A stretch of 64,000 bases of DNA from JBFHRE01 sp041746105 (lineage in GTDB: Bacteria; Actinomycetota; Acidimicrobiia; Spongiisociales; ZC4RG35). A model generated the notes under the pieces. It saw only the letters and a program-made list of their open reading frames with translations, did not search any database and was not told the DNA's origin. The translations under genes and the position numbers were made by a program. Positions 51,321-59,958 of this stretch are shown here, piece after piece (position 1 is the stretch's first letter; the number at the start of each line of letters is the position of its first letter). The stretch lies in NCBI GenBank assembly GCA_041746105.1, contig JBGTHP010000011.1:1-64000 (forward strand). Reading direction: 5' to 3'.

Positions 51321-53316
51321 ATTCGATTTGACCGACGTCGACGTCGCATTCACGCCCTCTGGCAGGAGGGGACGGTTTCCTGAGGGAACCGCGATCCTGG
51401 ATGCGGCGCGAGCTCTCGGCGTCGACCTCGACACGATCTGCGGCGGGCGGGGGATCTGTGGGAGATGCCAGGTGCAGGTCGGCTCCCAGCCTGGCATCAC
51501 CTCCCGACCCGACGCCCTGAGTCCGCCTGGTTCAACCGAGCTCGACTACCGGGGACGGAGGCCGCTTTCGCCCGGCCACAGGCTGGGGTGCTCCGCAAGG
51601 GCGCTCCACGACGTTGTCATCGATATCCCGCCAGAGAGCCAAGTGCACAAGCAGGTGATTCGCAAGCGAGCGGAGGTTGCTGCACTGAGTGTCGATCCTG
51701 TGATCAAACTCCACTATGTGACAGTCACCGAACCGGACTTGTCGAGCCCCACCGGCGACCTCGAACGACTGATCGAAGCTCTCGAGGCTCAGTGGGACCT
51801 GCCGAACATCGAAGTAGATGTGTCCTTGCTCGCGACCCTGCAGCAGACCCTACGGCTGGGCAAATGGGCTGTCACCGCCGCAATCCGGAATGAAAGCGAA
51901 CTCATCGCGCTATTTGCCGGGTTCAAGGACACCATATTCGGCGTGGCGTTCGATGTCGGTTCGACCACCATCGCCGGCCATTTGTGCAATCTCGCAACCG
52001 GTGCAGTCGTGGCCTCCGCCGGCCGGATGAACCCACAAATCGGATTCGGCGAAGATCTGATGAGCCGAGTCTCGTACATCATGATGAACCCTGGCGGCGA
52101 GCAACAGTTGACCTCCGTCGTTCGCCAGGCCCTCGACGGGTTGATCGGCGAACTCTGCCTTGAAGCCGCAATCGAACGCAGCGACATCCTCGACCTCGTC
52201 GTGGTCGGCAACCCGATCATGCATCACCTGGTCCTTGGCATCAACCCGATCGAACTGGGGACCGCCCCCTTCGCCCTCGCCACGACCGCCGCTCTCAATA
52301 CTCCGGCCAAACGGCTCGAGCTCGACGTGAATCCAGGTGCCCACGTGTACACCCTTCCCTGCATCGCAGGCCACGTTGGTGCCGATGCCGCCGCCGCCGT
52401 CTTGTCAGAAGGACCACACCGGACCGAGACCCTGACCCTCGTGGTCGACGTCGGCACCAATGCCGAGATCGTGTTGGGAAACAGCGAAGGGCTGTTGGCC
52501 GCATCTTCGCCCACGGGCCCTGCGTTTGAAGGGGCAGCGATTTCGTCGGGACAGCGGGCGGCGCCAGGCGCGATCGAAAGGGTCAGGATCGACCGAGTCA
52601 CACACGAGCCGAGGTTTCGTGTGATCGGGTCAGAACTCTGGTCGGACGAACCCGGATTCGCAGAAGAAATCGACAAGACCGGAGTAACCGGTATCTGCGG
52701 TTCAGGCATCATCGAGGTGGTGGCTGAGATGTTCCTGGCAGGTCTGATCAGCGCCGAGGGAGTGATCGCCTCCCAATCGCCTTCCGGGAGGATACGGCCC
52801 AACGACCGCACATACTCTTTCCGTCTGTGGGACGACCCTGTTATCGAGATCACCCAGAACGACGTGCGATCGATACAGCTGGCAAAGGCCGCGCTTTATG
52901 CCGGATGCCGGCTTCTGATGGATCGTCTTGGAGTCGACTCGGTTGGATCGATCCGGCTCGCAGGCGCCTTTGGCACACACATCGATCCTGTCCACGCGCT
53001 CGTTTTGGGAATGGTGCCCGACAGCGATCCTTCTGACGTGAGCGCCGCCGGGAACGCCGCGGGGATGGGAGCGATGATGGCCCTGTTGTCAGGAGAGTCC
53101 CGGCGTGAGATAGAGGAGGTCGCCCGTTCCATCGAGAAGGTCGAAACGGCAACGGAGCCGGCATTCCAAGAACACTTTGTTGCGGCAATGAGCCTGCCAC
53201 ATCGAACCGACCCATACGCTCGGCTGGGGATGCATGTTGTGCTTCCACCACCCACCGTCGGCGAAGAAACCGGTCGGCGCAACCGTCGACGCCCAGAGAG
53301 GAATAACAATGAGTGA
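51286..53316 (+). CDS. Reductive activator of corrinoid proteins (RACo/RamA-type ASKHA ATPase, DUF4445)
   Basis: 676 residues. An N-terminal [2Fe-2S] domain has the ligand set CGGRGICGRCQVQV plus a final LGCS. A linker is followed by a large ASKHA-like domain: GVAFDVGSTTIAGHLC, NPQIGFGEDLMSRVSYIM, LVVDVGTNAEIVLGN, GPAFEGAAISSGQRAAPGAI, GICGSGIIEVVAEM and RLAGAFGTHIDPVHAL. The family spends ATP to reduce inactive Co(II)-corrinoid back to Co(I). GTG 51286 follows GGAGG (51272-51276) with 9-nt spacing and is preferred over the frame opening at 51208. The next gene overlaps by 8 bp. The C-terminus is basic (RRNRRRPERNNNE). Confidence 0.93.
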   Translation: MGDAVRTDDGDEFDLTDVDVAFTPSGRRGRFPEGTAILDAARALGVDLDTICGGRGICGRCQVQVGSQPGITSRPDALSPPGSTELDYRGRRPLSPGHRLGCSARALHDVVIDIPPESQVHKQVIRKRAEVAALSVDPVIKLHYVTVTEPDLSSPTGDLERLIEALEAQWDLPNIEVDVSLLATLQQTLRLGKWAVTAAIRNESELIALFAGFKDTIFGVAFDVGSTTIAGHLCNLATGAVVASAGRMNPQIGFGEDLMSRVSYIMMNPGGEQQLTSVVRQALDGLIGELCLEAAIERSDILDLVVVGNPIMHHLVLGINPIELGTAPFALATTAALNTPAKRLELDVNPGAHVYTLPCIAGHVGADAAAAVLSEGPHRTETLTLVVDVGTNAEIVLGNSEGLLAASSPTGPAFEGAAISSGQRAAPGAIERVRIDRVTHEPRFRVIGSELWSDEPGFAEEIDKTGVTGICGSGIIEVVAEMFLAGLISAEGVIASQSPSGRIRPNDRTYSFRLWDDPVIEITQNDVRSIQLAKAALYAGCRLLMDRLGVDSVGSIRLAGAFGTHIDPVHALVLGMVPDSDPSDVSAAGNAAGMGAMMALLSGESRREIEEVARSIEKVETATEPAFQEHFVAAMSLPHRTDPYARLGMHVVLPPPTVGEETGRRNRRRPERNNNE

Positions 53317-54835
53317 AGGACGTCGCGGGCGGGTTGCCCGCCAGGCGGCACGGACAGCCAAGGCGATCGAGTCGATCCCGTACCTCACTCGCCGCCTGGC
53401 ACCAGTCGAGGTACTGAGCGAAGAGGGATTGGAACTGATCGAGCACAACGCCGATCGGTTGCTTGCCGAGGTGGGAATCGAGATCGCCAACTATCCGGAA
53501 GCGTTGGAAATCTTCGCCGGTGCCGGGGCCGAAGTCGACGGAACGCGGGTCCGCTTTCCGATTGGCATGTGTCGTTCATTGATCACCGCAACTGCCCCCA
53601 GTAGTTTTCGAGTGCACGCGCGCAACCCCGAGAAGTCAGTCCTCATCGGCGACCCCCACATGGTTTTTCTCCCCGCGTATGGCTCTCCGTTTGTACGCGA
53701 TCTCGATTCGGGGAGGCGCTACGCGACGATTGAGGACTTCCAGAACTTCGTGAAACTGGCGTATATGACCCCGTCGATGCACATGTCGGGAGGCACCGTC
53801 TGTGAACCCGTCGACCTACCTGTCAACAAGCGCCATTTCGAGATGGTCTACAGCCATATCAAGTACTCGGACAAGGCATTCATGGGTTCGGTCACGCATC
53901 CCAGCAGAGCCAAGGACAGCGTCGACATCGCCAAGATTCTGTTCGGTGAAGAGTTCCTCGAAAACAACACGGTCATGGTGTCTCTATCAAACGCAAACTC
54001 TCCGATGTCATGGGACTTCGCCATGCTCGGCTCGGCCAAGACCTACGTCGAGAACAACCAAGCTGCGTTGATCACACCGTTCATCTTGGCGGGCGCTATG
54101 GCTCCCGTGACGGTGGCCGGCGCCGCAACCCAGACCTTGGCAGAGGCGATGGCCGCCATGGCCTTCTGCCAGATCGTCAAGCCAGGCTCCCCTGTAGTTT
54201 TTGGTTCCTTTGCGTCTTCGATGTCGATGCAGTCCGGGGCGCCGACGTTCGGGACGCCCGAGCCGACGCTGGTTCTGTTCACGGTGGCTGCGCTCGCCCG
54301 GCGCCTTGGTGTTCCGTTTCGCAGCGGAGGGAACTTCACCGCTTCGAAGACGCCCGATTACCAGGCCGCCTATGAGAGTGCGGTTTCCTTCATGAGCACG
54401 ATGCAGGCTGGGGTCAACTTCGTGCTCCACGCCGCCGGGTGGCTCGAAGGCGGTCTCACGATGGGCTACGAAAAGTTCATCCTGGATGCGGACATGGCGT
54501 CGATGGCGGAAAAGCTGATAGCGGGTGTCGATCTGAGCGACAACGGCCAGGCGATCCAATCCATGCTCGACAATGGACCGGGCCAGCACTTTCTCGGTAC
54601 TCCTCATACCCTTGCCAACTTCGAATCGGCCTTCTGGACGTCACAGCAGGCCGACAACAACAGCTTCGAACAGTGGGAGATGGAAGGCGCCCTCGATTCG
54701 GTGGCCAGGGCGAACGTGACCTGGAAACGAATGCTGGCCTCATATGAGGCACCCCCACTCGATGAAGCCAAGGATGCCGAGATCCGCGAATGGATCGACC
54801 AACGCCGCGCCTCATTTCCTGACTCCGACGTATGA
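53309..54835 (+). CDS. MttB-family corrinoid-dependent N-methyltransferase (non-pyrrolysine), operon-linked
   Basis: 508 residues, the third MttB paralogue and the one linked to the corrinoid protein. Family segments: LITPFILAGAMAPVTVAGAATQTLAEAMAA, SSMSMQSGAPTFGTPEPTLV, AGVNFVLHAAGWLEGGLTMGYEKFILDADM, GPGQHFLGTPHTLANFESAFW. No in-frame TAG, so no pyrrolysine. It differs from the pair at 17272-20358 at many loop positions. MtgB-like glycine betaine methyltransferase is the best guess because it sits with MtgA-like and MtgC-like partners. AGAGAGGAA precedes the ATG. The start overlaps the RACo stop by 8 bp, and metF overlaps its own stop. Confidence 0.95.
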   Translation: MSEGRRGRVARQAARTAKAIESIPYLTRRLAPVEVLSEEGLELIEHNADRLLAEVGIEIANYPEALEIFAGAGAEVDGTRVRFPIGMCRSLITATAPSSFRVHARNPEKSVLIGDPHMVFLPAYGSPFVRDLDSGRRYATIEDFQNFVKLAYMTPSMHMSGGTVCEPVDLPVNKRHFEMVYSHIKYSDKAFMGSVTHPSRAKDSVDIAKILFGEEFLENNTVMVSLSNANSPMSWDFAMLGSAKTYVENNQAALITPFILAGAMAPVTVAGAATQTLAEAMAAMAFCQIVKPGSPVVFGSFASSMSMQSGAPTFGTPEPTLVLFTVAALARRLGVPFRSGGNFTASKTPDYQAAYESAVSFMSTMQAGVNFVLHAAGWLEGGLTMGYEKFILDADMASMAEKLIAGVDLSDNGQAIQSMLDNGPGQHFLGTPHTLANFESAFWTSQQADNNSFEQWEMEGALDSVARANVTWKRMLASYEAPPLDEAKDAEIREWIDQRRASFPDSDV

Positions 54836-55656
54836 GCCACTCGCGGGACGCCGCCAGGTCGAGATTGCTCTTGGCGGCTTCCATATTCGAGATAATCCCG
54901 ATGAAGAACACCGCAGAAAAGGCGCTGGGTCTACCGGCGGGTGTGACCGTCTCGGTGACCGCTTCTCCTGCCAAGGGAATGCTGGCGACCGTCGAGTTGG
55001 CCGAGCACATGGCGCGACACGACTACGAGGTCATTCCGCACCTCTCGGCTCGCCTCACCAAGACAGAATCGGAGTTGGAGGAAATCGTCACTCGCCTCGG
55101 CCGGGCCGGGCTGCGTCGAGCCTTCATCGTCGGGGGCGACGCCGATGACCCTGGCGACTTTTTCGACGCCGCCGCCCTGATCTCGGCCTTGGGAGGTTTC
55201 GAGCATCCGTTTCAAGAGCTTGGGATCACCGGTTACCCAGAAGGTCACCCGAGCATCTCCCCGGACGCCCTGATGAAAGCGCTCATCGAAAAGGCCCCCC
55301 ATGCCGGCTACGTCGCAACACAAATGTGTTTTGACGTGAAAGCAATCGAACGGTGGATCACAACCATTCGCTCGGCGGGCATAACCCTCCCGGTATTCGT
55401 CGGTATCCCGGGTGCATCTGATTCGACCAAGCTGATGACGATTGGCGCTCGGATCGGGGTAGGTGCCTCCCTCAGGTACCTGGCAAAAAACCGCAAGGCG
55501 ATGGGAAAACTGATCCGACCGGGTCATTTCACGCCGGAGCAGATCGTCCGGGACGTCGCCGCCATCGATGCGGATTTGGGTGTGGCCGGGTTCCACATTT
55601 TCACGTTCAATCAGATCGAAGACACCGTGGAGTGGTTTCAGCAGTCCGGTTCGTAG
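54832..55656 (+). CDS. metF: Methylenetetrahydrofolate reductase
   Basis: 274 residues. The MetF barrel begins LLLAASIFEIIPMKNTAEK, then SVTASPAKGM, EVIPHLSARLTKTESELEEI, RRAFIVGGDADDPGDF, ELGITGYPEGHPSIS, VATQMCFDVKAIERW and FHIFTFNQIEDTVEWFQ. It interconverts methyl-THF and methylene-THF. Here it probably oxidises the methyl-THF made by the corrinoid pathway so carbon can go to serine or formate. It lies at the end of the corrinoid operon with an ATGA overlap. The iclR gene follows with 31 bp between them, most of it the operator. Confidence 0.93.
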   Translation: MSHSRDAARSRLLLAASIFEIIPMKNTAEKALGLPAGVTVSVTASPAKGMLATVELAEHMARHDYEVIPHLSARLTKTESELEEIVTRLGRAGLRRAFIVGGDADDPGDFFDAAALISALGGFEHPFQELGITGYPEGHPSISPDALMKALIEKAPHAGYVATQMCFDVKAIERWITTIRSAGITLPVFVGIPGASDSTKLMTIGARIGVGASLRYLAKNRKAMGKLIRPGHFTPEQIVRDVAAIDADLGVAGFHIFTFNQIEDTVEWFQQSGS

Positions 55657-55659
55657 AAC

Positions 55660-55676
55660 GTTCCACGATATGGAAC
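55660..55676. promoter_or_regulatory. Perfect GTTCCA/TGGAAC palindrome before iclR
   Basis: GTTCCACGATATGGAAC has perfect GTTCCA and TGGAAC arms around a 5-bp centre, ending 11 bp before the iclR ATG. An additional GTTCGTAGAAC inverted repeat lies just upstream (55649-55659). It fits autoregulation and provides the reference motif for related sites at 22891-22907 and 47392-47408. Confidence 0.72.
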
Positions 55677-55687
55677 AATGAGGCCTG

Positions 55688-56437
55688 ATGCCGAACGTTC
55701 AGTCAATTGAAAGAGCCTTCCACATCCTCAGGGCTCTGGCCGTCGGTCCGTCCGGAGTTTCCGAAATTGCCGGTCAGGTTTCGCTCCCAAAGTCCACGGT
55801 GGCCCGAATGCTGTCCACTCTCGAAAGTGTCGGCGCAGTAGAACGAGTCGAAGACTCGTCCGACTACCGCATCGGGATTGGCCTTGGCGAACTGGCGGGC
55901 TCACTCGATGGATCCTCAACGCTCACGGTGGCGGTGCGGCCACATCTCATGCGGTTGGCCCATGACCTGGGAGAAGCGTCTGGGTTCTCGGTGCCGGTGG
56001 GATACACAGTCCATTTTCTGGCCCAGGTCGAAGGACCCAACCCGGTCCAGGTGCGCGATTACACGGGTCTAATCGCCCCGATGCACGTTGGGCCCTCCGG
56101 GTTGTGCATGATGGCCTACTGGCCGAAGGAGGAGGTGAAGCGGTACCTCTCCCGATCACTCGAGAGCTACACGTCCAAGACCGTTGTAGACCAAAACAAG
56201 ATCCTTTCGCGGCTCGATTTCGTTCGAGAGCACGGGTATTTCTGGGTCGATGAGGAGTTCGCGGAAGGCATCAGCTCGCTGGCGGCTCCCGTTTTCGATC
56301 AGAAGGGCCGGATTTTGGGCGCCATTCACATGCACGGTCCCACCTACCGCTTTCCCAACGGTGCGGCTCTGGAACGGGTGGGAAAGACCGTGGTGGAGGC
56401 TGCGCAGCGTTTTTCCCAACGTTCCGAGCGTTGGTGA
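55688..56437 (+). CDS. IclR-family transcriptional regulator
   Basis: 249 residues. The N-terminal winged helix covers SIERAFHILRALAVGPSGVSEIAGQVSLPKSTVARMLSTLESVGAVER. The C-terminal GAF-like effector domain includes HVGPSGLCMMAYWPKEEVKRYL and the closing YFWVDEEFAEGISSLAAPVFDQKGRILGAIHMHGP. IclR proteins repress or activate catabolic operons in response to a small ligand. The palindrome next to its start, and copies before the corrinoid and DMGDH-MttB operons, suggest it controls betaine demethylation. The ligand might be betaine or dimethylglycine, which is speculative. Confidence 0.93.
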   Translation: MPNVQSIERAFHILRALAVGPSGVSEIAGQVSLPKSTVARMLSTLESVGAVERVEDSSDYRIGIGLGELAGSLDGSSTLTVAVRPHLMRLAHDLGEASGFSVPVGYTVHFLAQVEGPNPVQVRDYTGLIAPMHVGPSGLCMMAYWPKEEVKRYLSRSLESYTSKTVVDQNKILSRLDFVREHGYFWVDEEFAEGISSLAAPVFDQKGRILGAIHMHGPTYRFPNGAALERVGKTVVEAAQRFSQRSERW

Positions 56438-56459
56438 TCATCTCGACTAGTTTGTCCTG

Positions 56460-56621
56460 ATGACATGCGCGTGGTGCCGCAGGGCTCTCGGTTACGTCCA
56501 TGGACATGCAGCGTGCCTCGACGGGTCATGCCAGATGTTCGGACTCAACCAGGGCGAATGTTGTGACGGCGAGACCATCGCCGACTGCCCGGTCCCCACG
56601 GCCCGCCTCGCCTCCCGCTGA
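56460..56621 (+). CDS. Small Cys-rich protein (53 residues)
   Basis: A 53-residue ORF from ATG 56460 to TGA 56619-56621. It has seven Cys and two closely placed His: CAWCRRALG, VHGHAAC, GSC, GECC and DC. The CxxC...HxH...C...CC arrangement suggests zinc or another metal. A run GSCQMFGLNQGECCDGE looks patterned rather than random. It lies 22 bp after iclR on the same strand, and the next ATG overlaps its stop (TGATG). I do not recognise the family. Candidate roles are a metal-binding partner of the corrinoid or Fe-S enzymes, or a regulatory adaptor. Confidence 0.6.
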   Translation: MTCAWCRRALGYVHGHAACLDGSCQMFGLNQGECCDGETIADCPVPTARLASR

Positions 56622-57388
56622 TGGATCGCCTTCGCCACCAGATCGACCAAATGGAGCCGTGGCAACGAGCCATGTTGGCGGCGCTGGTTGGACTGGCCTT
56701 CGTTGTCGCGATCATTGTTGTTGTCGCTTCCTCCGGCTCGGGATCTTCACCGACGTCCACGGTTCCGCGCCTGGCGGCCTCCACGACGGCCCCCACACCA
56801 ACCACCGCAGGCCCAACCACGGTCGTGGCCACGACGAATGCCCCGTCGACAACGGTCGCGGAAGAAACCACAACAACCACAGAACCACCCAACCTCGTGC
56901 TGCGACCAGACGGTTTGGGAGAGCTGACCTTTGGCGACGATGCAGAACTCGCGATCCTCACGCTCGGTGAGCTGCTTGGCTCCCCCGACGAAGACACCGG
57001 TTGGGTCAATCAAGCCGAGGCGTACGGGGTTTGCATCGGAACGGAGGTTCGTTTCGTGCGATGGGGATCACTCCAAATATTCCTCACGGATGGACCGAGC
57101 GACTGGGCCCCGGCCGGGGTGCGCCACATCGCCCACTACGCCGACTCGTCTTTTCTCGGCGAATCGCTCATCCCGTCGAACACGGCGGAGGGTATCGGTC
57201 AGGGCTCCACGGTTGATGACATCATCGGGGCGTATGGGGTGGCTGCTTCGATCGAAGACGATCCATTGTTCGGGCCGACATTCACACTCGACACGGCGGG
57301 AGCCGGGTTCCTGATCGGGTCGCTCACCGGGATTCAGTCCGGAGACCGGCTCCAGAGCCTGTCAGCCGGTTTTGCTTGTGGTGAGTAG
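56621..57388 (+). CDS. Membrane-anchored extracellular protein with Thr-rich stalk
   Basis: 255 residues. One N-terminal membrane helix (MLAALVGLAFVVAIIVVVASS) precedes a stalk of about 50 residues rich in Thr, Pro and Ala. A globular domain from about residue 90 (LRPDGLGELTFGDDAELAILTLGELLG, then GVCIGTEVRFVRWGSLQIFLTDG) follows. I know no name for this domain, though it looks like those of actinobacterial secreted proteins that begin LRPDGLG. ATG 56621 overlaps the stop of the Cys-rich gene. The function is unknown. Confidence 0.75.
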   Translation: MDRLRHQIDQMEPWQRAMLAALVGLAFVVAIIVVVASSGSGSSPTSTVPRLAASTTAPTPTTAGPTTVVATTNAPSTTVAEETTTTTEPPNLVLRPDGLGELTFGDDAELAILTLGELLGSPDEDTGWVNQAEAYGVCIGTEVRFVRWGSLQIFLTDGPSDWAPAGVRHIAHYADSSFLGESLIPSNTAEGIGQGSTVDDIIGAYGVAASIEDDPLFGPTFTLDTAGAGFLIGSLTGIQSGDRLQSLSAGFACGE

Positions 57389-57427
57389 GACGTAAGCTCT
57401 CCTGATGCCTGCTCCAGATCTCATTCG

Positions 57428-58501
57428 ATGAGACGCGTCCCAGCCGCCTTGTCGGCCGCCGTCTTGGCCGCCGCTTTTCTGGTCTTCTCGGCGTGCGGAC
57501 AAGCCGAGGAAACGACGACCACGGCCGCACCAACGACAACCACCAGCAGCACCACCTCCACCACGGTTCCGCCGACTACGACCACCGAGTACACCGGACC
57601 CGTGTCGATTCTCAACGGTCTTCCGGTGACCGATCAGGCCGCGACCGAACGCCGCATCATCGCCGTGAAGATCGACAACCATTGGGATGCACGACCTCAG
57701 TCCGGCCTCGAGTACGCGGACGCCGTGATCGAACTGAGAGTTGAAGGCGGACTCACTCGTTTTATGGCGCTGTTCCAGACCGCCGATACCGATTATCTCG
57801 GGCCGGTCCGGTCTGGGCGGCCGTCGGATGCAAAGGTGATCAGAAGCCTTGAGGCGACCTTCTTCACGTCTGGCGCGCAAGCGTGGGTGAGACAAGGCAT
57901 CAAGGAGGTGGGGGTCCCGATGTTCATCGACGTGCGACCCGGCATGTTCAGGATCAGCAGCCGGTTCGCTCCCCACAATCTCTACGCCGACACCGCTCTC
58001 CTCCACGAGTTCGCGGAAGATCAGGGTATACCCGACGAGCCTCCGCCGGCTGGTCTGTGGGAACTTGGAGACATGAGCGCAGAGGCGAAAAGAGCCACCA
58101 AGGTCACGGTGTCCTTTTCAAACGACTTCGCCGCCACGTGGACGTGGCGAGGTCAACGGTGGCTTCGCACGATCAACGGAGACGAGGTCTCCGAGACGAT
58201 CGACCGTGAGGGAGTCACATCCCAAATCTGGGCGGACACTCTGGTGATGCTCGTAGGAAAGTTCTACACCGCTTCCCCGCCGGCCGGGTCCTCCGGATCC
58301 TCGGTTCCGGCAACAGAGACGATTGGCACAGGGAGAGCGATCGTCTTCTCCGGCGGTGAGTTGGTCGAAGGTACCTTTTCGCGGACCGCCGCCACGGAAC
58401 CATTCGAACTGAAGACCTCCACCGGCCAGACGATGCTGGTGCCGCCGGGGAAAGTTTGGATCTCGATCGTGCCCGATGTCGGGTCGGTCGACTGGAAATG
58501 A
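57428..58501 (+). CDS. DUF3048-domain lipoprotein
   Basis: 357 residues. A lipoprotein signal peptide ends LVFSAC, followed by a Thr-rich linker (about 25-55). The DUF3048 domain follows: AVKIDNHWDARPQSGLEYADAVIELRVEGGLTRFMALFQ, YLGPVRSGRPSDAKVIRSLEATFFTSGAQAWV, then SNDFAATWTWRGQRWLRTINGDE. It is related to Bacillus YerB-type lipoproteins of unknown biochemical activity and is expected at the outer face of the membrane. The amidase gene overlaps its stop. Confidence 0.9.
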   Translation: MRRVPAALSAAVLAAAFLVFSACGQAEETTTTAAPTTTTSSTTSTTVPPTTTTEYTGPVSILNGLPVTDQAATERRIIAVKIDNHWDARPQSGLEYADAVIELRVEGGLTRFMALFQTADTDYLGPVRSGRPSDAKVIRSLEATFFTSGAQAWVRQGIKEVGVPMFIDVRPGMFRISSRFAPHNLYADTALLHEFAEDQGIPDEPPPAGLWELGDMSAEAKRATKVTVSFSNDFAATWTWRGQRWLRTINGDEVSETIDREGVTSQIWADTLVMLVGKFYTASPPAGSSGSSVPATETIGTGRAIVFSGGELVEGTFSRTAATEPFELKTSTGQTMLVPPGKVWISIVPDVGSVDWK

Positions 58502-59865
58502 TCCCAGCCGGCGTTCTCAGCTCGGAGATTCGGCGAGGCGAAAGACTGGCACGCGACACCGTCGCAGGAGCGCTCATCGCCACGAGAGCCCAACAAGAGC
58601 GATTGAACATCTGCACGTTCATCGAGAGCGACGAAATCCTGGAGAGAGCCGACGCGATCGACGATGCTGTCTCCAGAGGCCGCGACCCAGGGCCGCTCGC
58701 CGGCGTACCCATCGCGATCAAGGACATTTTTGATCATGTCGGTCGAATCACCACATGCGGGTCATCGTTCTATCGCCACGAGCCCGAGGTCAACGCCACG
58801 GTTGTCGACCGCCTGGAGCAAGCCGGAGCAGTGATCGTGTCAAGAACTGGGCTACATGAGTTCGCGTTCGGATTCAGCAGCGAAAACCACTGGTTCGGGC
58901 CGGTCAAGAACCCGCTCGACGAACGGCTCAGCCCCGGTGGATCCTCCGGCGGATCGGCGGCAGCGGTTGCCGCCGGACAAGTACCGATAGCGATAGGGAC
59001 CGACACCGGGGGTTCCGTTCGGGTCCCCGCGACCCTCGTTGGAGCATTCGGCCTCAAGGTCACCCATGGTCGAGTCCCCCTCAGCGGCGTGTTCCCACTG
59101 GCGGCTTCGCTCGACACCGTCGGTCCAATAGCAGGAACCGTCTCCGATCTAGTTCTCGGCTACACCGCAATCGCCGGTTTTTCGAACAGCGATCCGTGGT
59201 CGGTTCCCCACCCAGTCGTCGCCGGCAGTGGCGCTCGCCCCGACCTGCGCGGAATACGAATCGGTGTCCCCGTGGAGTGGGTCGACCGGGCGCCCGTCGT
59301 CGAAGAAGTGGCATCGACATTTGCCACGGCGATGGGTCGGCTGGCCGGCCTCGGCGCCGAGATCATCGAGATCCGCGACGAACGCCTCACTCCCGAAGGG
59401 CGTATGTCGGAGCAGTTCGTCGAAACTGCTGCCGTTCATCGAAAATGGCGTGCGGAAGGAAAACCATACGGTCCCGACATAGACCAACGTCTCGAAGCGG
59501 TGGAAGCTTTTACGGCCGACGACCTGGTCCTGGCCATGGAATGGCGCGCCATCATCCGCCAGAGAACGGCCTTGGCGTTCGGACAGGTGGACTTCATCGC
59601 CACGCCTGCGACAGGTGCGACCCAGAAAACAATTGGCGTCGACATGATCACAACACCAGAGGGTGACATCCATTATCGGGAGCCGCTTCGTTGTTTCTCG
59701 GCCCTGGTCAACATTATGGGGTGTCCCGCCCTGGTCGGCCCGCTTCCTTCGCCGATGGTGCCGCCTCCTGGGCTCCAGCTCATCGCCCCTTGGTGGCAAG
59801 AGCACCGCCTGTTGGAGGTCGCCGCGACCCTCGAAGGAGTCGGGGTGTTCCAAAGACCGTGGTAG
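58498..59865 (+). CDS. Amidase-signature family hydrolase
   Basis: 455 residues with the amidase signature: catalytic Lys in GVPIAIKDIFD, and the Gly/Ser-rich block LSPGGSSGGSAAAVAAGQVPIAIGTDTGGSVRVPATL holding the cis-Ser and nucleophile Ser. KVTHGRVPLSGVFPLAASLDTVGPI is also typical. GatA-like features are partial, and no gatB or gatC is near, so it is more likely a stand-alone amidase than a tRNA amidotransferase. Substrate unknown. ATG 58498 overlaps the DUF3048 stop (ATGA). Confidence 0.9.
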   Translation: MIPAGVLSSEIRRGERLARDTVAGALIATRAQQERLNICTFIESDEILERADAIDDAVSRGRDPGPLAGVPIAIKDIFDHVGRITTCGSSFYRHEPEVNATVVDRLEQAGAVIVSRTGLHEFAFGFSSENHWFGPVKNPLDERLSPGGSSGGSAAAVAAGQVPIAIGTDTGGSVRVPATLVGAFGLKVTHGRVPLSGVFPLAASLDTVGPIAGTVSDLVLGYTAIAGFSNSDPWSVPHPVVAGSGARPDLRGIRIGVPVEWVDRAPVVEEVASTFATAMGRLAGLGAEIIEIRDERLTPEGRMSEQFVETAAVHRKWRAEGKPYGPDIDQRLEAVEAFTADDLVLAMEWRAIIRQRTALAFGQVDFIATPATGATQKTIGVDMITTPEGDIHYREPLRCFSALVNIMGCPALVGPLPSPMVPPPGLQLIAPWWQEHRLLEVAATLEGVGVFQRPW

Positions 59866-59958
59866 AACTCCACCAAACGCCTACAATTTCCGGTCGGCGG
59901 TCCGACATCCCCTCCAGCCGGTTCGCCCACAACCAAACCAATCTGGAGCAGAACTGAA

